Part shown: piece after piece, positions 58,860 to 64,000 of the stretch
Numbering within the stretch: the stretch's first letter is position 1
Layout: each line of letters begins with the position of its first letter
Assembly (NCBI GenBank): GCA_031216445.1
Contig: CM062206.1
Coordinates: 23,961,501-24,025,500, forward strand
Length of the DNA stretch: 64,000 bases
Reading direction: 5' to 3'
DNA from: Lateolabrax maculatus
Lineage: Eukaryota; Chordata; Actinopteri; Acropomatiformes; Lateolabracidae
The notes under the pieces: model-generated
Seen by the model: only the letters and a program-made list of their open reading frames with translations
Told to the model about the DNA's origin: nothing
Databases searched by the model: none
Made by a program: the position numbers and the translations under genes

Positions 58860-60480
58860 CAGGTAAGTACTAATAACTGATTTATTTAGTTTTAGTTAAA
58901 GCTGGGCTATCAGAAAACTCTAGGTACGACTACAGAGCCTGAAGTAATAAGAGGTCAGCAGAGAACAGACAGCACAGAGCAGGTAAGTTTGAAAAAATGT
59001 ATTATACAAAAACAAAAAAAAACACAGACATTCACATTCCCTGCCTACCTAAGCCGGCTTCTTAAGTGCACAGATGCACACTAAAAGGGCCCAAAATAAA
59101 TAATTTCAAAATAAAAGGTCTTTTATGAGAGTCTTCTTGGGGTTTAAATGAAACAAAGTTGGTTCTTTTTCTTTCTAATTCTTGGTGTGTGTGTGTTGAA
59201 GTATGTATGTTCTTCTTCTACCCGGGTAGGTTTACGTGTGATCTTATCTTTGTCTCAAATGAAGGAGAGTAATGAGGATTATTCCTAAGATGCCTTGGCT
59301 GGCCACACCAGGCTCTTGGTCCGTTCACTTGGTCGCCTTCTGCAGTTGGCTCGCCACTGACTGCCGGGTCAGGTCCAGATGATCTCTCTCTCTCATCCAA
59401 AAAAAAACCAATCTATGCATACAGTACAGAATGCATTAGTTACTATTGTTTCATTTCAGTTTAAATCCAATCAATTATCTCCATTCAAATGTCAAATCAA
59501 GTATAACCAATTGTAAAGGATATAAATACTATACTCTAATCATTATGTAAATGAATAGGTACACATCACACCACATAAGATAGGTCAGTTCCACTGATAA
59601 ATCAATCAATCATGTACTTCCATCTCACAGCATAGAAATAAAATTATGACAGTTCTGAAACCAGATATTTATGTTTTTAACCCTTTTAAATCTATTTATG
59701 CTTTTTAACTGCACTTTAAATACAACATATTTTTAATCAAACATATTTTAACCATTAAATAACATAAATCAATCATATCTGATCAATAAAAAGGCAAGTG
59801 CTCCTTCAATGAAATAACTTTAAACTCATACAACTAGGTACAGTATAAGCACCTTTAATGGTGCAAAACTATCAATGATCTGCTACAGTGGTAACTAGCT
59901 TAGCTGAGCTAGCAGCAGATCTATAACAAGTTCACATTCAAATGCTAGCGATTAGCGCGCGGCTAGCGCGATTAGCGATCTTTTATGAACATCTTTAACA
60001 ACATAAAACAACCTGAATCTGTCTCTTCATGGTATCAAGCAGCAAGTATCAGGGTCACAACTCCGATTGGTTTTGAAAGAGCGGTGTTTCATGACAAAAT
60101 GGAGCTAGACAATTAGCATAACACTCGCATTAGCATTAGCATCCTTACCGGAGGTATCTTCAGGAGCTCACAGTCTCATGCGGCTCAACTCTCTCTCTCA
60201 CACAGCTTTCAACCTAATGGACACACAATATTTCGATATTTGGTACGAGATTTTATGATTTTCTATCCCTCAGAGGATATTTCCATACCAGGTAGGTCTC
60301 AGTGGGATGCTGTGAGCTCCTGGTCAACGGCTCGGTCCAAAGAGAACGAATAACGGTTAAAACGTTGTCTTTACAGCGCAGGCGCCACCTGTTGGCGGGG
60401 CAGGGGACTGCAGTACAAAACAAGCTCTGAAACCTGATGTGGGTCACAGACTGATCTGAGCACATGAAATTGTAAAAAAA
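58860..60480. other. Unclassified region with splice-like and GCTAGC words
   Basis: Two strong donor-like sites (ccag|gtaagtac at 58863 and gcag|gtaagttt at 58983) lie on the plus strand. From about 59130 to 60420 the sequence has a different texture, with a minus-strand 60-codon frame (59218-59400, Ser/Pro/Glu-rich), a cluster of GCTAGC/ATTAGC words (59910-60150) and GC-rich edges. It could be a long terminal repeat, another mobile element or a minus-strand promoter. I recognise no protein. Confidence 0.3.
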
Positions 60481-61488
60481 AAAAGTATCTTGCTAGCAAG
60501 AGAGCTGCAGGCTGATAGCAGCCCTGTGCAGGCAGGCTGCTCATCTTAGGCGGTGAATGAAAGTGTGAATGACTGGTCTCTATCTGAGGCAGCCTCCACA
60601 CCACACTGCAGGCCTCTTGTGTGGATGTGTTCTTTGTGGCACAAAGCAGGAAAAGGGTGCTGTTACCTTGCCTGTTTACACATCCGGCAGACACAACACA
60701 ACATTAGCATTCATTTGAGTTGTCCCTTTGTCCACCTGATGAATGTCCAATATTCACTCTCTTTGAACTCTTTTTTTGGTCACCGCCAAGCTTTTTCACT
60801 GAAAACAGCGGCCTGCTGCGGCTGAAAACGACTGAGGAGAGCTGTGAGACTCAACCATAATTGGTAAAGTTGCGTTAATCCAAAACTATACAACACTGCA
60901 GCCGATTACTAATGCTGCATCCCTCAAAAAATGTAATGACAGCAGCTTTGGTTCTCCTGGCTGCTCCAGGGCACAAGGAGTGTTTGGCAAGTAGGTTTAT
61001 TACAATATTTGCTGCTAATTAAAGGACAGCAACTGAGCCAAAGTGCTTTCAGTCTGAGGGCTTTGTTGGACGCCTCCATTCCAAGAGCAAAACAAGGAGT
61101 GCTGAAAACCAGACATGGGAGATTATATGAAAAGGGAAGAGTGTGAAAATTCACACTGTCTTGCTTACTGCTGGTATATTAATCCACCTGGATGGCATTC
61201 TGTGTGTGTGTTTCTCAGGGTGTTCCGTTCGATAATTGACCTAAGTCTTATTGCCTTCTTTTGGATAATTTTAAAAAACAAAGCCTCCGTGTATGTGCAA
61301 GGAGCTGTTGTGATGAATGTTCACATATGCGATTAAGTCAGTTACTCCGAAACGCTGTGAAGAAATGTACCAGCCGTAAGCAAGACAGTGTGTGGGAGTT
61401 TTTTTCCTTCACTTTTACCAAAGTTATGCCGCCCTCTGATACACCTGTCCCACCTTAGATATTTCCTCAGTTATTTGAGATCAGAACA
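60481..61488. other. Gene-free stretch
   Basis: No recognisable coding or RNA gene. Frames near 60553-60825 and 61115-61458 lack known domains. Confidence 0.5.
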
Positions 61489-61516
61489 AACACACACACA
61501 CACACACACACACACA
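61489..61516. repeat. (CA)14 microsatellite
   Basis: Pure CA tract. Confidence 0.95.
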
Positions 61517-62468
61517 ACTGCTAGTGCCAGTTTGTAGTCTCAGTCAAAAAGGGGGGCGGTAAAAGGTGTGATAAACAGGATCTGACCACTTTTCATTCAT
61601 CATGGCTCACTATCTGACCTTACAATTAGCAAGTATCACCTTTTTTAAGTTGTTATGTGCCTTTTTTAACACTGGGTTCACTTTTTCCAAATGGACTCTT
61701 AAGTTATCGAAAATGTGGCTGAGCACAGCAGTTAACTCACAGTGACAATGCTCATCAGAAATGCTGCACTTTTCTTTCTGATTTATTTGCAGTGTAAAGT
61801 GCACAAAACTAAACTATAGTAATTCTAGTAAAATAACACAGACAGAATCTAGGCTCTTGCAAAGCATTTTTAACTGATTTGACTGACTGATATGAGTACA
61901 AAGCAGATCCATCTCCAATCCCGTGTCTGTTGATGAAGCTCTTGCTGTGCCAACTATCAAAAACAACCTACTGTGCTCAGTAAAAACACAGGAACTGTTT
62001 CCTTGCACAGTGTTACGAGCAATTGAACCACAGAGCGGCACAAACAAAGAAAGCAGCAGCCAACAGTTTCAATTAATGATATCTACACTGACAGTGTGCG
62101 CCAGTGAGCAGAGGCACACTGATACAAAATATCATATAAAAACCAATGGAGGAAAGGTAATTTCTCATCGAAAAGGAGCGATATTTTTCAAGGAGGGACA
62201 TCAGATGTGGACAGTAATCATATGCATTTCACTGTCATGAGAAAAATAATACCTCTTTGGGGTCAAGGTATGGGGGGTGGGGGGATTGCCACACAGCCAC
62301 AAACTTTGTAAACTTTACCTCAACTGTCCTCTTCCCTCACCCAACATGACCCCTTCCCCTGATGGCATCCAGGGATGAAATGAAGCACTCTGTGCTGTGC
62401 AGCCCAATTGACAGCTTATGTAACAGCAATCCATCAGAGCTGTTATGCTGACATAGCTGCACATTGCG
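61517..62468. other. Gene-free stretch
   Basis: No recognisable gene or RNA. The two opposed frames near 61814-62240 have no known domain. Confidence 0.5.
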
Positions 62469-62508
62469 TGCACGCACGCACGCGCACACACACACACACA
62501 CACACACA
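62469..62508. repeat. Compound (GCAC)n-(CA)n microsatellite
   Basis: Several GCAC/CGCA units pass into a CA tract of about 24 bp. It is the mirror type of the CGTG-TG compound repeat at 51.8 kb. Confidence 0.92.
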
Positions 62509-63193
62509 GTGATGGTGGGACCTCTGTAGACATCCAGTGCTGCTCTGTCTAACTTGTTCTATCGGGGTTAAATTTGTCTGTTTATAAAAAAAATGAAATA
62601 CGGGGTTGCAAACCATCCAATAATAACTGAAACCCAAAAGAGCTACAAACACTGATACACATTGTTATTTTTAGCTTACCTAAAATATAGGTTGTTTATT
62701 TAATATATACGTATATTACTTTTAAAGACAGAGCAGGCAAGAAGGGCAAAAGAGGAACCCCAATAGTTACTAATTATACCTTCTATTCTGTGCCATGGAG
62801 AAGTGAAGGAAGAAGACTTTTATCAATCCCTCTGGAGGTAATTCCATTTTTGAAAGCTCCACAAGCTCTGACAGAACTGCGTGAAAAATGAGAGCAATGC
62901 GTGTGGGAAATGAATGATTTACTGTAAGAAATAACAAGCAAGGCATACAATATATATAGATGTACTGTAGAGAAGCCCACATGCCCATTCAGAAAGGTGC
63001 CGGGACTAACTGACACAATGTTTTTTACACCAAAAATGAAATTATATAATGTATTAGGTCTGCCGAATGTTCAGCACGGTACAAATTCAAAATTTGTTAT
63101 TGACAGTGTTTCACAAAGTTTCAAGTTTCCCCTAAATCAACAACTCACAGAGCTCCACGATTTTTTAAGGGAGTTTGGGGACTCTCTCCTCAG

Positions 63194-63258
63194 GCAACAA
63201 AGGAGTATATTGCGAAACAGAGAGTCTGTTCACAAACATCTGCAGCTTGTCTTTGCAG
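63194..63258 (+). other. Candidate 65-bp internal exon
   Basis: It is bounded by a pyrimidine-rich acceptor (gactctctcctcag) and a good donor (tttgcag|gtaagag). It lies in the longest plus-strand frame of the window end (63-63.5 kb), and its part of that frame reads RNRESVHKHLQLVFA. I do not recognise the protein. The frame stays open through the putative intron, which weakens the case. Possible, but unproven. Confidence 0.25.
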
Positions 63259-64000
63259 GTAAGAGAGCCCGAACACATCAGCATTTGACTGTACCTTTCT
63301 GTTTGCACTTAATGGAACATCGGTGTGTCATCCTAACAGGTCTCCCTGCACCCACAATCTACACTGTTACACTGAGTGTAAGGGGCCTTTGTATTTCTTT
63401 TTTACAAAACAGGCAGGTTAGGCCAGGTTGGCTCTATTCAAATGGTTATCAGCTGCTTGAAGAGGTGACTGCATATTCACCTCTGTTCAGGTGATCGGGT
63501 TGAATGGGAGGTAGAGAGGTGAAAATATGTACATTGGTTTGCTATTCAGCTGCCTTAATGAGCCGCCAAACACATGCAAACACAAACCCACTGAAGGAAA
63601 AAATCCCTGTGTTTTCTGAATGGAGCATGCAAACCTACTCCACTCTTACTGTTGATACAGCATAAACGAGAAAAAGAAAGTCAATGTAATCATCGCTCAA
63701 TAAATAAATGAGTAGTTGGGAGTGTATCAAACGCACAACACACATACAGACAAAAACAAGTATAGCTCAGAGGTTTATGAATGTTTAAAAATATGGTTAT
63801 TCCATTCAGATGTTTTCAAGGGCGATACATTGCTTATAAAAAAACCTGTGGACAGTTGTTTTTTTCTGGGGGGGAGGAGGAGGAGGAGCGGTGAACAGGC
63901 TTTCTCTTTCCCTTGTTATTGCATTTGATCATACAAAACGCTGAAAAGAGAATTCCCAAGCACGTGGTTAAGCTAATGTTGACTGTACTGTATGTTTGCA
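63259..64000. other. Gene-free window end
   Basis: No recognisable gene. The open frame to 63494 has no known domain. A GGAGGA-type purine run lies at 63868-63889. Confidence 0.5.

Noticed and set aside
1..64000. A previously undescribed multi-gene system
   Set aside because: No cluster of intact co-oriented genes exists. Every recognisable coding relic belongs to a known transposon class.

Overview
This window reads as non-coding DNA from a ray-finned (teleost) fish chromosome. Overall base composition looks AT-rich by eye. CA/TG microsatellites are dense. The transposon relics are typical of fish: Tx1-type L1 LINEs, CR1/L2/Rex-like LINE pieces, an RTE/Rex3-like tail, hAT transposases of two lineages, and short elements with CAGAGRTG or CAGTGGTGG ends. 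I found no intact host protein-coding gene, rRNA, tRNA or CRISPR. Nearly all open frames are chance frames or decayed transposon frames.

Layout. 1-12.4 kb: gene-free, with TG/CA tracts, a G20 run, a 430-bp foldback repeat (3081-3510) inside a probable DNA-element relic, and a purine-rich tract near 6 kb. 12.4-13.6 kb: broken hAT transposase of the ZMYM1-like kind, with a Rex3-like LINE tail inside it. 17.4-18.3 kb: 900-bp non-autonomous hAT-like element with a 7/8-matching 8-bp target duplication. 24.7-25.0 kb: LINE 3' end, minus strand. 28.7-32.0 kb: degraded minus-strand LINE covering endonuclease, reverse transcriptase and 3' UTR. It lacks the catalytic FADD/YADD motif and is followed by a displaced ~153-bp duplicate of its own RT region and a second LINE C-terminus. 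37.5-43.2 kb: Tx1-type L1 relic (ORF1 piece, endonuclease, RT, zinc-knuckle end), split near its end by a truncated minus-strand hAT element. 43.4-47.2 kb: several more LINE and DNA-element ends.

51-64 kb has more CpG-rich patches and splice-like signals. The best case is a GC-rich stretch and a 49-bp candidate exon separated by a 58-bp candidate intron at 55.3-55.6 kb. These may mark the 5' end of a plus-strand gene whose body lies further right, but this is weak inference.

I see no evidence of a new multi-gene system. The most informative structures are the nested hAT-in-Tx1 insertion, the rearranged LINE at 30-32 kb, the 900-bp hAT-like element with its target-site duplication, and two foldback sequences (3.1-3.5 kb and 58.57-58.63 kb).
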